Notes: a model not told the origin generated them from the sequence alone. Shown: positions 17,901-26,803, numbered from the stretch's first letter. The stretch is DNA of 56,804 nucleotides from Candidatus Kapaibacterium sp. (GCA_004292595.1 RDXM01000091.1:1-56804); one strand, 5' to 3'. Numbers and translations are program-made.

Positions 17901-19366
17901 ATGAGCAGATTTTCTTGAAAGACATCCACATTCCGCGCTTTACGAATTCTGACCGTTTATTTTTTCTCGTGGCTGCAACCTGCGATTTTGCTCGCTTCGA
18001 TAATCTCCGCGAGCAGTCTGGCGCGGAAGAAATGGTTTCTTGCCCGCATGGTGGCGCGATTGGTACGTTTGCCGCCTCGCGCACCGTCTATTCGCTGGAT
18101 AATGCCAATATCAGCCAAGCCTTGTTCGAGCAAATCTTTCGCAACACCAACGGTTTCGCGCCGCCGCGTATTGGCGAAGCATTTTTCCGCGTAAAGCAGC
18201 AATTTAACGCAGGGTCGTTCCAAAATGACCTCAAGTTTTGCTTGCTCGGCGACCCAACCGTGCGCCTTGCCTTGCCGTCGCAGAGCGTGGTGATTGACAA
18301 ATTGAACGGCGCGAATTTGCTGGATAATACCACGCCCGCGCCACAAATCAAGGCACTTTCGACCGTTAATCTTTCGGGCTTTATTGCCGCGCCCGGCAGC
18401 ACAACGCAAGCAGACGTGAGCTTTAGCGGCAATATGCTGTGTAATCTCTACGATACCGACGTACAAAAAGCGGCGGTGGACGTGGACGTAGAGCGCACCA
18501 TTCATAGATTTACTGCGCTTGGCGGATTGCTCAATGTTGGCTCGGCAACCGTACAAAATGGACGCTTTTCCATCAGTTTCACTGTGCCGAAAGATATTAG
18601 TTTTTCTAATGCCAACGGACGAATGTTTTTCTACGGCGTAAGCAGCGACAATAAAAAGTTTGGACGCGGCATGGTTTCTCGCTTCACGCTGGGCGATGTG
18701 GACGAAACCGCCGTGAACGACGGACGCGGTCCAGAGATTCGTATCTTCTTAGATACACGCTCCTTCCGCGCTGGCGACCTCGTGGATTCTATGCCGCGCC
18801 TTATTGCTGATTTGTACGACGAAACAGGCATCAATGCTTCTGGCGCGGGCATCGGGCATGATATTCAATGCTGGATTGACGACAACCCAATTCCAATAAA
18901 TCTGACGCGCAGTTTCCGCGTTTCGCTCTCCGACCCGCGTCGGGGCGAGGTCAATCGCGTATTGCCGAAACTTGCGTCGGGACAGCATCGCATCAGGGTT
19001 CGTGCGTGGGATGTGTTTAATAATTTTTCCGAATCGGAAACCTACTTCCGCGTCGAAGGCGCGAGTGGCTTGATTTTGACCGACGTGCTGAATTTTCCGA
19101 ATCCGTTTGCTGCGTCCACCACGATTCGCTTTCGGCATAATCAACTCACCGAGCAGCCGTATTCGGTCGTCATTGCGAATATCTCTGGCGCACGAGTGCG
19201 CACCTTTCAAGGCACCACCACCGCTCGCACAATGGAAATCCCGTGGGACGGACGCGACGACAACGGCACAGCCGTAAGTTTTGGCACATATTTGTATCGT
19301 ATTTCTCTTACGGGCGCGAGCGGCGAAACCAAGACGGCAAGCGGCTTGATGATGTTTGCGCGGTAA
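14999..19366 (+). CDS. porU: Type IX secretion sortase PorU (gingipain-type C25 peptidase)
   Basis: Cell-surface sortase of the type IX secretion system; in the characterised system it removes the C-terminal signal domain of secreted cargo and attaches the cargo to the surface. From the ATG at 14999 the protein is 1455 aa; starts at 14984 or 15005 are equally possible as no ribosome binding site decides. A signal peptide ends near HTLFAQ. The C25 peptidase domain lies at about residues 700-1080 and shows the catalytic His (H791 in GDGHFDYRG) and Cys (C995 in AATCDFARF). The last ~90 residues form a FlgD-like/CTD-like Ig domain beginning FPNPF and ending SGLMMFAR. Followed after 55 bp by porV, the usual partner, which strengthens the call. 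Confidence 0.92.
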   Translation: MNMIAPRNDARSYVRQNFLPFLPSLRLHCWRIALVCALLLPVPASTHTLFAQAPSAQPAKTSVQKSNVNSTYTGDGLPQGVKILESSQARLVVEYTPTLLGFDTIRVQGRITLQPRIAGAAVIGDEAGSPVRLQIQLPVAVPAPNGFRVSEQSVRSVQSIENLISPRRTVNIRRGEEDSSPYSINEAAYRTAALPAWVEMKYAGIGRDAYIAHLSLRSARFNAERGTIELPQKMRVVIEFNALEFDAPQNAQVLTNERITPTTLSLPNSQNSDITQTINDGARNLWRMQKASNTAASGEILLTPDHIATPPVTPPQTPAQSSGKQTTTAFSAEGRWLRIGVEREGMYRVTAQQLREAGITITAQEAASVRLFGNGGEELPELVAAADSNRMNEQPIFVETDASGTVTGLVFYGAAPNGFALKDGIIQHYVNTFSRRNFYLLNVGAPVRGLRAALNDSPSPLAFAPSHYTARVFRDDDKFNPFDASGDGSGRRWFGDRLSSGSTLRYETPMPNLVTNAEPISYRAAAAWNNALGSGRGGQIFIKESGRDILPTPLSLVGAEYLYDVGEVRTVAATLPATAIRNNRSSLEFLYSSNSSSGDNYGAVDWYEIHYPRNFVALDNQLDFFAEPFNGRFGVAEYNVSGFTSSDQIYIVDATVRSRPRFLRNLSTVRQSAQFRATVAADSLPPRFFLTTQILSPASFELTELANLRDTALGAELIVITDKDLKTSADAYRTYRQSTGMNTRVVTTEQIYNEFNGGTPDPTAIRDFLAYALRRWKTQAPRYALFWGDGHFDYRGLDPTNKPKNFVPTYQIYDPDGYMNSVNTNYMTEDYFVQLVGQDAVVDMVLGRLCIRSNAEGNVMLSKIRQYESTASSDNWRTQITMVADDGPTTSISATDRNLHTSQSETLAMALVPPDMRTRKLYMPDYPTENVPGGRRRPAVTEDLIAAINEGSVVLNWVGHGNPRLWANEQIFLKDIHIPRFTNSDRLFFLVAATCDFARFDNLREQSGAEEMVSCPHGGAIGTFAASRTVYSLDNANISQALFEQIFRNTNGFAPPRIGEAFFRVKQQFNAGSFQNDLKFCLLGDPTVRLALPSQSVVIDKLNGANLLDNTTPAPQIKALSTVNLSGFIAAPGSTTQADVSFSGNMLCNLYDTDVQKAAVDVDVERTIHRFTALGGLLNVGSATVQNGRFSISFTVPKDISFSNANGRMFFYGVSSDNKKFGRGMVSRFTLGDVDETAVNDGRGPEIRIFLDTRSFRAGDLVDSMPRLIADLYDETGINASGAGIGHDIQCWIDDNPIPINLTRSFRVSLSDPRRGEVNRVLPKLASGQHRIRVRAWDVFNNFSESETYFRVEGASGLILTDVLNFPNPFAASTTIRFRHNQLTEQPYSVVIANISGARVRTFQGTTTARTMEIPWDGRDDNGTAVSFGTYLYRISLTGASGETKTASGLMMFAR

Positions 19367-19421
19367 AGGTTGTCATGATTTTTTCGTCAATCAATCACTT
19401 TTTCACTTTTACATTTTTCCC

Positions 19422-20618
19422 ATGAATTTCTCTGCAAAAACACGTGCAATGCGCGGAGCAAGCACAGCACATTCTCAGCAAGCTCGTCTTTATCGGGCAT
19501 TCCGCCTCGTGCTTGCCTACACGATTGCTTGCGGAACGTGGCTCACGGGCGCATCCGTGCTTCAGGCGCAAGCGGTCGGCGGGGCAGCAGGTGGGGCGGC
19601 TGTTCCCTTTATCACGATTGGTCCCGATTCGCGTGCAAGCGGCATGGGCGACGTTGGTACAGGGCTTGCCGACGACGTAAACGCAATCCACTGGAATCCG
19701 GCGGGTTTGGCGTTTCAATACGACCGCCAAATCGGTATCTCGTTTTCGAGCTGGTTGCCACAGTTTAATGCGGGCTTGTCGTACAATCGTTTGAATTACT
19801 CCCAATATGTCAGCGCATTGGGCGGGACCGTTGCCGCAGATGTGTTGGTATTTAATTTGGGTGAATTTATCCGCACCGACCCAAATGGACGCGAAACAGG
19901 GCGTTTCCGCTCGTTTGAATATACCGTCAATGTCGCCTACGCCACGCAACTGGGCGACGACTGGGGCATTGGTTTTGGATTAAAATATATTGAATCAAAC
20001 TTAGGCGAAAGCGCGGGTTCGGGCGGTGGTGGCATTGGTCGTTCGGGCGCAGTAGATTTGTCTGTCCTCTGGAAGCCGCTCAAATTGCGCATTGCCGACC
20101 TCGACCTCAGCGACCGTATCTCGCTTGGAGCGAATATTCGCAATATCGGAAACTCCATGACCTACAACCAATTCGCTGACCCGCTTCCGACACAATTCCG
20201 CGCTGGGCTTGCAACCACCTTTGTTCGGGACGAATACAACGATTTGAAATTTGTTGCTGATTTTGCAAAACTCCTCATCAATCGCCGCACCGATGGTACA
20301 TTTGATGCTGTTCCAGTTGTGCTGGCAACGGGCTGGAATTCACCGAATTTTGAGTTAGCAGGCGGATTTGAATATTGGTACGACCGCACCATTGCTCTGC
20401 GCACAGGCTATTACTTCGAGCCAGCGCGTGTTGGCAATCGCCAGTATTTGACCATCGGTTTGGGTGTGCGCTTCTCGGTTGTCGAATTTAACGGAAGCTA
20501 TATCATTCCGACCGAATCCAATAACCCGCTTGCAAACACCTTGCGCGTGTCGTTGATATTCAATTTCAAAGACGGCAAAGAACTTTTGGGAATTGGAAAA
20601 ACGCCTGCAACCAAGTAA
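19422..20618 (+). CDS. porV: Type IX secretion outer membrane protein PorV
   Basis: A 398-aa FadL-like outer membrane barrel that, in the type IX system, shuttles cargo from the translocon to the PorU sortase. The ATG at 19422 gives a signal peptide ending about LQAQA. The N-terminal motif GPDSRASGMGDVGTGLADD followed by IHWNPAGLAF is the family signature, and the rest shows regular barrel strands ending LRVSLIFNFKDGKELLG. It lies 55 bp downstream of porU and ends before a terminator hairpin at 20661, so porU-porV looks like one transcription unit. Confidence 0.93.
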   Translation: MNFSAKTRAMRGASTAHSQQARLYRAFRLVLAYTIACGTWLTGASVLQAQAVGGAAGGAAVPFITIGPDSRASGMGDVGTGLADDVNAIHWNPAGLAFQYDRQIGISFSSWLPQFNAGLSYNRLNYSQYVSALGGTVAADVLVFNLGEFIRTDPNGRETGRFRSFEYTVNVAYATQLGDDWGIGFGLKYIESNLGESAGSGGGGIGRSGAVDLSVLWKPLKLRIADLDLSDRISLGANIRNIGNSMTYNQFADPLPTQFRAGLATTFVRDEYNDLKFVADFAKLLINRRTDGTFDAVPVVLATGWNSPNFELAGGFEYWYDRTIALRTGYYFEPARVGNRQYLTIGLGVRFSVVEFNGSYIIPTESNNPLANTLRVSLIFNFKDGKELLGIGKTPATK

Positions 20619-20660
20619 TGATAAGCTGTTTAAGCAAAATTGCTCAATACATTTATAGCA

Positions 20661-20697
20661 ATGGATTGTCTCTCTTTCTCTGAGGCAATCCATTTTT
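20661..20697 (+). terminator. Rho-independent terminator after porV
   Basis: ATGGATTG...CAATCCAT stem followed by a run of five T, 43 bp after the porV stop. Confidence 0.8.
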
Positions 20698-20755
20698 GTA
20701 TTTTTCTTCATCAGCTCGCAACAAAATCTCTGCTAGAGCAGAAAATCAGGCTTCA

Positions 20756-20831
20756 GTGGCACAGACATTCTTGTCTGTGTTTTCCGTCTGCATCCAGCAC
20801 TGACATTCACAGACAGGAATGTCTGTGCCAC
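20756..20831 (+). repeat. Module A palindromic element, copy 3
   Basis: 76 bp, same orientation as copy 1 and also preceded by GGCTTCA as in copy 1, but with a diverged spacer (TTTTCCGTCTGCATCC) and one changed base in the right arm. ATCAGG occurs on both sides (left from 20745, right from 20833), a possible but weak trace of target duplication. It lies between porV and the SLBB gene. Confidence 0.9.
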
Positions 20832-20886
20832 TATCAGGTAGGATTATTATCTTTTTCTCGAATATTCTCGCACTTTATTTCTTATT

Positions 20887-22770
20887 ATGTACATTCCTTA
20901 TTCGCAAGCAACCACACGCCTTTCAGGGATTTTTCTTCTCATCATTGCTTTTTCTTCGCCAATACTTTTCGCTCAATCCCGCATGGGAACTGGGCTGGCA
21001 GATGCAGACCGCTTGCTCTCCCAAGAGGCAAGCACGTTTAGTGCTGCAAGCCAAGCACCAAGCGGCTTCCCGACAGATAGCCCCGTGCATCCCGATTACT
21101 ACTATCTTGGCGCGGGCGATGTTCTTATGCTCGAAATCGTTGGTCCCGTCTCGCTTGCCGTGCCGATTGTTGTTTCCCCCGAAAGTACGATTTTACTGCC
21201 ACGCTTTGGCGAAGTCCTCAGTGCAGGAAAAACGCTGACGCAAGTTCGCACGGAAATTCAACGCCTCGTACAAGCCCGCAACCCCAGCAATAAAGCCTTT
21301 CTCACGCTCCAACGCTCGCGCACTGTGTATGTGCGCATCACGGGCAATGTGGCACAGGCAGGCTTGTACACGCTTCCAGCCTCACTCCGCGTCTCAACGG
21401 CGGTGCAGATTGCCAATCAAGAAATTGTGCAGCAAGGAAGCGCAACACCATCAGCACGGGCAGCTTCTGGCGAGCGGCGTAATTCCTTGTTTGCGCAGGA
21501 ATCCTCTCCCAACGGACAATACAGCATTTCCTTTGCGCAGCGCAATATCAAGGTTCTCCACCGCGACGGGCGCAGCGATATTGCCGACGCGCTCCGCTCA
21601 CGCCTCGCTAGCGATGCCGCCGCCGACCCGTGCTTGCGCGAAGGCGATGAAATCTACGTTCCCTTCGAGCATGAGGCGGGCGAGATGGTTTCGATTGCTG
21701 GCGAGGTGCAGCGTCCGTGCATTATTCCCTTCCGCAAGGGCGATAAAATCTCGCTTCTCATAAAAGCAGCCTACGGATTGACCGACAATGCGGACAGCAA
21801 CAGTATTCGCATAACGGAAGCAGTATCGGCGGGCAATGGCTCGGAAAGCGCACGAATACTTGCTTTGCAGGATATTCTTTCTGGCAAGAACGATGGAACG
21901 CTCACGGGCGGCATGAGCGTTCTGGTGCGAGCAAGCGAGCAAGCAACGAAGCGACGCAGCACGGTAACGGTCGTTGGTGAGGTAAAAAATCCAGGCGTGT
22001 ATGCGATTGAATCTGGCACAACCCGCATAAAATCTGTCTTGCAGCTTACGGGCGGTTTTACGGCAAATGCGCATTTACCGCTTTCCAACGTTGTGCGCCG
22101 CGAAAATAAAGCACTAATGTTGCCTTCCAGCTTTAGTTCTGGTGCAAGCATGATGAATTCTTCGCTCGAAGCATTGAAAAATACGCAATACACCACGCTC
22201 ACGCCCGAAGACACGAGCAGCTTCCGTATGCAAGAAAATATGCGCCGTCCGACGGTGGCGTGTGATATTCAGGCACTCATGGAAAAAGGCTCAGAAGTAG
22301 ATAATATCACGCTTCAAGACGGTGATGTGATTATGATTGCTTCCAGTCCGAAAAATGTGTACATCTACGGACACGTGGCAAAACCTGGCTTTGTGGACTA
22401 CACGCCAGAGCGCGACGCGAACTGGTACATCCAGGCAAGCGGCGGTTTTGCGGGCAATGCCGACACGGCACGGACGCGCATTATCAAAGCAAAAAATCGT
22501 TTATGGCTGGAACCCCGCATCACATCAGGTATGCGCAAGGGTGAAACGACGGCGATTGAAGCGGGCGACCAAATCTACATTCCCCGCGTACCAGACAGCA
22601 ACACCAATCTCGGCTTGCAACGGCTCACTGTGGAGCTTCAACGTGATAACTATAAATTGCAAGAGCGGCAAATTGAACTTCAGCAGCAAGGTCAGGTGTG
22701 GCAAATTATTTCGGCGATTGTGGGTATCATTACCGCAGGAGTCGCGGTATATGCAGTCGTGCGCCCATAG
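20887..22770 (+). CDS. Polysaccharide export protein with four SLBB domains
   Basis: A 627-aa protein of the Wza/BexD-like polysaccharide export family. A signal peptide (FLLIIAFSSPILFAQ) is followed by the Poly_export domain (about residues 70-155, YYYLGAGDVLMLEIVG), then four SLBB beta-grasp repeats recognisable by V-x-G-x-V/A-x-x-P/A-G: VRITGNVAQAGLY, VSIAGEVQRPCII, VTVVGEVKNPGVY and VYIYGHVAKPGFV. It ends with a single hydrophobic helix (IISAIVGIITAGVAVYAV), as expected for the barrel-forming helix or membrane anchor. It would form an outer membrane export channel for capsule or exopolysaccharide. No glycosyltransferase or Wzc-type kinase lies beside it. It is convergent with rplL, sharing the bidirectional hairpin at 22828. 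Confidence 0.88.
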   Translation: MYIPYSQATTRLSGIFLLIIAFSSPILFAQSRMGTGLADADRLLSQEASTFSAASQAPSGFPTDSPVHPDYYYLGAGDVLMLEIVGPVSLAVPIVVSPESTILLPRFGEVLSAGKTLTQVRTEIQRLVQARNPSNKAFLTLQRSRTVYVRITGNVAQAGLYTLPASLRVSTAVQIANQEIVQQGSATPSARAASGERRNSLFAQESSPNGQYSISFAQRNIKVLHRDGRSDIADALRSRLASDAAADPCLREGDEIYVPFEHEAGEMVSIAGEVQRPCIIPFRKGDKISLLIKAAYGLTDNADSNSIRITEAVSAGNGSESARILALQDILSGKNDGTLTGGMSVLVRASEQATKRRSTVTVVGEVKNPGVYAIESGTTRIKSVLQLTGGFTANAHLPLSNVVRRENKALMLPSSFSSGASMMNSSLEALKNTQYTTLTPEDTSSFRMQENMRRPTVACDIQALMEKGSEVDNITLQDGDVIMIASSPKNVYIYGHVAKPGFVDYTPERDANWYIQASGGFAGNADTARTRIIKAKNRLWLEPRITSGMRKGETTAIEAGDQIYIPRVPDSNTNLGLQRLTVELQRDNYKLQERQIELQQQGQVWQIISAIVGIITAGVAVYAVVRP

Positions 22771-22827
22771 AAACAGAACAGCGTGATGACCAGTGATGTG
22801 TGAACGCATTTGAACGCACACATATGG

Positions 22828-22864
22828 CAAACGGGCAGGTGAAAGATATTCACCTGCCCGTTTG
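22828..22864. terminator. Bidirectional terminator between the SLBB gene and rplL
   Basis: Near-perfect palindrome CAAACGGGCAGGTGA / TCACCTGCCCGTTTG with a short AT loop, located between two convergent genes. The ends supply only short T runs, but position and stem strength support termination in both directions. Confidence 0.8.
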
Positions 22865-22894
22865 GGTAATACGACGAAAGTATTTGCAAATAAA

Positions 22895-23272
22895 TTACTT
22901 GAGAGTAACTTTTGCACCAGCTTCTTCGAGTTTCTTTTTGATGCTTTCGGCATCGTCTTTGGTCGCGCCTTCTTTGATAATTTTCGGTGCGCCATCAACC
23001 ATGTCTTTTGCTTCTTTCAAGCCCAAGCCAGTCAATTCACGAACAACTTTGATAACATTCAATTTGCTTGCGCCGCCTTCGGTGAGTTCTACGTCAAACT
23101 CTGTTTTTTCTTCAACAGCTGGGGCTGCTGCTGCTGCTGGCATCATTCCGCCCATCATCATGGGAGCAGCTGCCGTAACACCGAATTTATCTTCGAGGGC
23201 TTTTTTGAGTTCAGCAGCTTCGCCAAGCGTAAGCGCACTGATTTTTTCTACGAGTTCTTCTACTTTAGACAT
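22895..23272 (-). CDS. rplL: 50S ribosomal protein L7/L12
   Basis: A 125-aa acidic stalk protein that recruits translation factors. It shows the N-terminal dimerisation helix ([23 protein letters not shown]), an Ala/Met/Gly-rich hinge near residues 36-50 and the conserved C-terminal domain (FDVEL, KIKVVR-like [19 protein letters not shown], and the final GAKVTLK). It is the last gene of the rplKAJL cluster; rpoB, its normal downstream neighbour, is absent and a terminator palindrome follows. Confidence 0.98.
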   Translation of the reverse strand: MSKVEELVEKISALTLGEAAELKKALEDKFGVTAAAPMMMGGMMPAAAAAPAVEEKTEFDVELTEGGASKLNVIKVVRELTGLGLKEAKDMVDGAPKIIKEGATKDDAESIKKKLEEAGAKVTLK

Positions 23273-23384
23273 TGTGTCTCCAAATTAAAAGTATGGTGGT
23301 AATATAATTCGTTTTGTACGATGAATAACTGAAACTAAAAAAGGCTATTGCCACGTAACCATGCCGCAAGGCAGGTTATGAGCG

Positions 23385-23912
23385 TTATTGACCAGCTTGC
23401 TTTTTCGCAACTTCTTCCACGAGCGAAGCCACATCACGCATAACTGCGTTGATAGAGCCAACGATGCCCGAAATCGGCGCGTGCAAGCTGCCAATGATGC
23501 TGGCAATCATGTCCTCGCGCGACGGAAGTTCTGAGACCGTTTTAAGCTGCGAACCGTCGAAGGTTTGACCTTCGATGATAGCAAGTTTCAACGCCGGTTT
23601 CTTATCTTTCTCGAAATACTTACGGATAAGTTTTGCCGGAGCAATTGGGTCTTCATACACAAATACGACTGCTGTACTGCCTTTCAAGACGGTATCGGAA
23701 ACATCAAATTTCCCGTCTTCTTTCAGTGCGAGGCGGATAAGTGTATTCTTAGCCACTTTCATTTCAGCATTGATTTTGCGAAACTCTTGGCGCATTGCGC
23801 CAGCTTGTGCTACTGTCACCCCGCCCGCATCCATGAGGTACAAGGATGTTGAGTTTTCGAGCTTACGGACGAGTCCGGCAACAATCTCGCGTTTTTTCTC
23901 TTTTGTAACCAT
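23385..23912 (-). CDS. rplJ: 50S ribosomal protein L10
   Basis: A 175-aa protein that anchors the L7/L12 stalk to 23S rRNA. The N-terminus (VTKEKKREIVAGLVRKLENSTSLYLMD) and the central VAKNTLIRLAL motif are characteristic. The C-terminal helix that binds L12 dimers ends VASLVEEVAKK. It is 112 bp upstream of rplL and 99 bp downstream of rplA. No L10-leader secondary structure was worked out in that gap. Confidence 0.97.
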   Translation of the reverse strand: MVTKEKKREIVAGLVRKLENSTSLYLMDAGGVTVAQAGAMRQEFRKINAEMKVAKNTLIRLALKEDGKFDVSDTVLKGSTAVVFVYEDPIAPAKLIRKYFEKDKKPALKLAIIEGQTFDGSQLKTVSELPSREDMIASIIGSLHAPISGIVGSINAVMRDVASLVEEVAKKQAGQ

Positions 23913-24011
23913 GCTGAGAAATCCGTGGTTAAAATCGTAATGAAAAGTGAGAATATGGGGTGCGATAAAAGTTACAGCCGTTATCGCGGAGTGCGTAATC
24001 GTGGTATTGGT

Positions 24012-24710
24012 TTATTGGATATTCAACAGTTCTGCTTCGCCCACGGGAATACCAGGACCCATTGTGGAGGTAACGTGAACGCTGCGAACATACTTACCCT
24101 TTGCCGTTGCTGGCTTTGAGCGAATAATGCTGGCATAGAATGTACGAAAGTTTTCTTCGATTTTTGCAGAATCAAACGAGCATTTGCCAATCGAAGCATG
24201 AATATTCCCTGCTTTATCAACACGGAATTCAATTTTACCCGCTTTTACTTCGCGCACAGCTTTTGCTACGTCAGTAGTAACAGTGCCACTTTTGGGGTTC
24301 GGCATAAGACCGCGTGGACCCAAGACTTTACCCAAACGTCCTAACTGACCCATTACGTCAGGTGTTGCGATGATAACGTCAATATCCGTCCAGCCGCCTT
24401 GAATTTTTTCAATATACTCTTCAAAGCCCGCATAGTCTGCGCCTGCTGCGATAGCATCTTTGTCGAGTGGTGATTTTGCGATAACAAGCACACGAACAGC
24501 CTTACCTGTACCGTGCGGGAGCGCAACCGTACCACGAACAATTTGGTCAGCTTTGCGAGGATCTACGCCGAGTTGCATAGCAATCTCGAATGATTCATCA
24601 AATTTTGCCGTTGCATTTTTTTTTACGGCTGCAATGGCATCAACAATCGTGTAGTCCTTATTCGGGATAACATTTTTTGCGACAGCCGTATAGCGTTTGC
24701 TGCGTTTCAT
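24012..24710 (-). CDS. rplA: 50S ribosomal protein L1
   Basis: A 232-aa protein of the L1 stalk and, in many bacteria, translational repressor of the L11-L1 message. Signature segments are [23 protein letters not shown]-like [31 protein letters not shown] (shown here across the domain) and the C-terminal STMGPGIPV. The 206-bp gap to rplK is unusually long for this operon. Confidence 0.97.
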   Translation of the reverse strand: MKRSKRYTAVAKNVIPNKDYTIVDAIAAVKKNATAKFDESFEIAMQLGVDPRKADQIVRGTVALPHGTGKAVRVLVIAKSPLDKDAIAAGADYAGFEEYIEKIQGGWTDIDVIIATPDVMGQLGRLGKVLGPRGLMPNPKSGTVTTDVAKAVREVKAGKIEFRVDKAGNIHASIGKCSFDSAKIEENFRTFYASIIRSKPATAKGKYVRSVHVTSTMGPGIPVGEAELLNIQ

Positions 24711-24916
24711 GATAATTTTTCAGAAAAAATGAGAGAATGCGGTACGTGCGGGCTTTCTGTAACCCTCCCGCTTTGTTCAAGTTTTGAGTTTTGAGTGCTA
24801 CGTGTTAAGTTTTTCTGGGGCAAGTATTGTTGCAGAGGCGCGTAAATACTCATGCTTTAATACTCATACTCTGACGATTTTAGCCCTCAAAACTTATCAT
24901 TCAACACTGCGAAGCA
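24711..24916 (-). other. Long rplK-rplA spacer with short tandem and inverted repeats
   Basis: Most genomes have only a few bases between rplK and rplA; here there are 206. The spacer contains a tandem GTTTTGA repeat (about 24779-24801, AGTTTTGAGTTTTGAGTG) and a matching inverted CTCAAAACT near 24884. These could be a small inserted repeat or fold into a regulatory stem in the mRNA. No reading frame was found. Confidence 0.5.
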
Positions 24917-25342
24917 TTACCCTTCAAGCGTAACGCCAAGGCTGTTTGCTGTGCCGATAACCATCTTTTGTGCTGCTTCAAGCGTATCGCAGTTCATATC
25001 CTGCATTTTCTGTTTAGCGATTTCCTCGACTTGCTGCATGGTAATTTTACCAACTTTATTGCGGTTGGGTTCGGCAGAGCCTTTTTGCAACTTTATTGCT
25101 GCTTTAATAAGCTCCGCAGCTGGGGGCTGCTTGAGTTCAAAGGTAAAGGTTTTATCAGAGTAGAAGGTAATAACCGCTGGAATAACTTGCCCAGCATTTT
25201 TCTGTGTTTTGGCGTTGAATTGCTTCACGAATTCCATACCGTTTAAGCCACGCTGACCGAAAGCGGGACCAACTGGAGGAGCCATTGTTGCAGCACCGCC
25301 TGGAAGCTGAAGTTTGAACGCACCGACTACTTTTTTTGCCAT
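24917..25342 (-). CDS. rplK: 50S ribosomal protein L11
   Basis: A 141-aa protein of the GTPase-associated centre. The N-terminal domain has the conserved [25 protein letters not shown] segment region and the C-terminal rRNA-binding domain ends [19 protein letters not shown]. It lies 84 bp downstream of nusG in the expected order. Confidence 0.98.
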   Translation of the reverse strand: MAKKVVGAFKLQLPGGAATMAPPVGPAFGQRGLNGMEFVKQFNAKTQKNAGQVIPAVITFYSDKTFTFELKQPPAAELIKAAIKLQKGSAEPNRNKVGKITMQQVEEIAKQKMQDMNCDTLEAAQKMVIGTANSLGVTLEG

Positions 25343-25426
25343 GACTATTTACGTAAAAAGAATGAGAGATTTTTATTTGGATTCTTGCTTAGAATATTCA
25401 CATACTTCAGCGTCCGCACTGCTGCT

Positions 25427-25966
25427 TTAGGCTTCCACTTCAATTTGGCTAAAGTCCAGCTCTACAGGCGTTTTACGTCCGAGAATACCGACTTCTACTT
25501 TAAGTTTTTGCTTTTCGTGATTTACTTCTTTCACCGTACCAGAAAAACCTGTAAACGGACCATCAATTACTTTTACAGGGTCGCCTTCTGCAAAGTGTGT
25601 TTCCACAACGGTAATGTTCTTACGCTCTTCGACGCGCCCTAAAATTCTATTAACTTCATCATCGCGCAGCGGGTCGGGTTCTGCTTTTGTGCCGACAAAG
25701 CCCAGCAACGAGGGTGTGTTGGAAATAACATCTTTGACACGATTGTCCAAAACGGCTTTAATAATGATATAGCCAGGGAGGAAGTTTCGTGTGCGCTTGT
25801 ACTTCTTACCGTTACGAATCTCGAAAACGGATTCTTGCGGCACGAGAACATCGGAAAAGCGTTCTTTAATATGCAAACGCTCAATTTCAGCCACAAGAGC
25901 TTTGCGAACACGCTCCTCATGTCCTGAGAACGTGCGAAGTGCATACCATTTAAGGTCTTGGCTCAT
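25427..25966 (-). CDS. nusG: Transcription termination/antitermination factor NusG
   Basis: A 179-aa transcription elongation factor that binds RNA polymerase and couples it to ribosomes or Rho. The NGN domain begins LKWYALRTFSGHEERV and includes FLPGYIIIKAVL; the C-terminal KOW domain is EGDPVKVIDGPFTGFSGTV. It is 191 bp downstream of secE, a gap without a visible gene. Confidence 0.98.
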   Translation of the reverse strand: MSQDLKWYALRTFSGHEERVRKALVAEIERLHIKERFSDVLVPQESVFEIRNGKKYKRTRNFLPGYIIIKAVLDNRVKDVISNTPSLLGFVGTKAEPDPLRDDEVNRILGRVEERKNITVVETHFAEGDPVKVIDGPFTGFSGTVKEVNHEKQKLKVEVGILGRKTPVELDFSQIEVEA

Positions 25967-26157
25967 ACAGTTACTACCCTTAGCTGAAGAAGATTGGTGA
26001 AAGCGCAGCGTCCTAACACGGTGGCGACGAAGAGTGAATTACAAAAGACCCGCTTACATGAAAACCCAACTGTCCTAGAATCTAGCATACACAAAGCGCA
26101 GAGAGTCGCACAAACTTGTCATGGCGTTTGAAGCCTTGCGGCAAGGAAGGTTCTGAG

Positions 26158-26340
26158 TTAAAAGAGGCTTTTCATGAGGAGCGTCATTCCTGTGTCAATA
26201 ACATAGACGCACACAGCAACAACAAGACAGGCAACAATTACAACAGTCGTTGCTTCACGAAGTTGTTCTCGCGTGGGCCAAGAAACTTTGTTCATTTCTT
26301 TGCGCACGTCTTCGACAAACTTTTTGATACTTTCTATCAT
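26158..26340 (-). CDS. secE: Preprotein translocase subunit SecE
   Basis: A 60-aa single-span membrane subunit of the SecYEG channel. It has the short amphipathic helix with the conserved VSWPTREQL motif, followed by one membrane helix (TTVVIVACLVVAVCVYVID). The size is that of the minimal bacterial form. It starts 33 bp after tRNA-Trp, the classical arrangement. Confidence 0.95.
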   Translation of the reverse strand: MIESIKKFVEDVRKEMNKVSWPTREQLREATTVVIVACLVVAVCVYVIDTGMTLLMKSLF

Positions 26341-26373
26341 AACGAATCAAGGAAATATTGAGAGATAAACTTG

Positions 26374-26446
26374 CACGGGCGGCAGGAATCGAACCCGCAA
26401 CCTACGGTTTTGGAGACCGCCACTCTACCAGTTGAGCTACGCCCGT
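26374..26446 (-). tRNA. tRNA-Trp (CCA anticodon)
   Basis: 73 nt. Acceptor ACGGGCG/CGCCCGT, anticodon loop CTCCAAA with anticodon CCA, T-loop TTCGATT. CCA end is not encoded in full. It directly precedes secE. Confidence 0.95.
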
Positions 26447-26615
26447 GTGTGCTATATTTATACGTTTTCACGAAAAAGTTGCCCAATAGAACCAGCACAG
26501 ACGATGCTGCCTGTGCTTGATTGAAGAGTATTTTTCTGCAACTCTTTTGCAACATTTTCGATAGGTGCGAAGCGAGCAACAAATCAAACGAGTTGCCATC
26601 GCAAACGCAAACAAG

Positions 26616-26688
26616 AGCTGATGAGCAGGATTGAACTGCCGACCTCGTCCTTACCAAGGACGTGCTCTACCAACTGAGCTACATCAGC
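26616..26688 (-). tRNA. tRNA-Thr (GGT anticodon)
   Basis: 73 nt. Acceptor GCTGATG/CATCAGC, anticodon arm GTCCTTGGTAAGGAC with anticodon GGT, T-loop TTCAATC. In related gene orders tuf follows this tRNA; here only 169 bp without a gene separate it from tRNA-Trp. Confidence 0.95.
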
Positions 26689-26730
26689 AAAAGAGGACAA
26701 CGTACAACCAAAACGAGGTGAGTTGAAGAG

Positions 26731-26803
26731 AGCGGGAAACGGGACTCGAACCCGCGACCAACAGCTTGGGAAGCTGTGACTCTACCAACTGAGTTATTCC
26801 CGC
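26731..26803 (-). tRNA. tRNA-Gly (CCC anticodon)
   Basis: 73 nt. Acceptor GCGGGAA/TTCCCGC, anticodon stem ACAGC/GCTGT and loop TTCCCAA, giving anticodon CCC for GGG codons. It is a close relative of the neighbouring tRNA-Gly(TCC) and probably arose by tandem duplication. Confidence 0.93.

Noticed and set aside
26447-26615. Possible rpmG or tuf remnant between tRNA-Trp and tRNA-Thr
   Set aside because: No cysteine pairs of L33, no EF-Tu motif and no suitable frame on either strand in these 169 bases.
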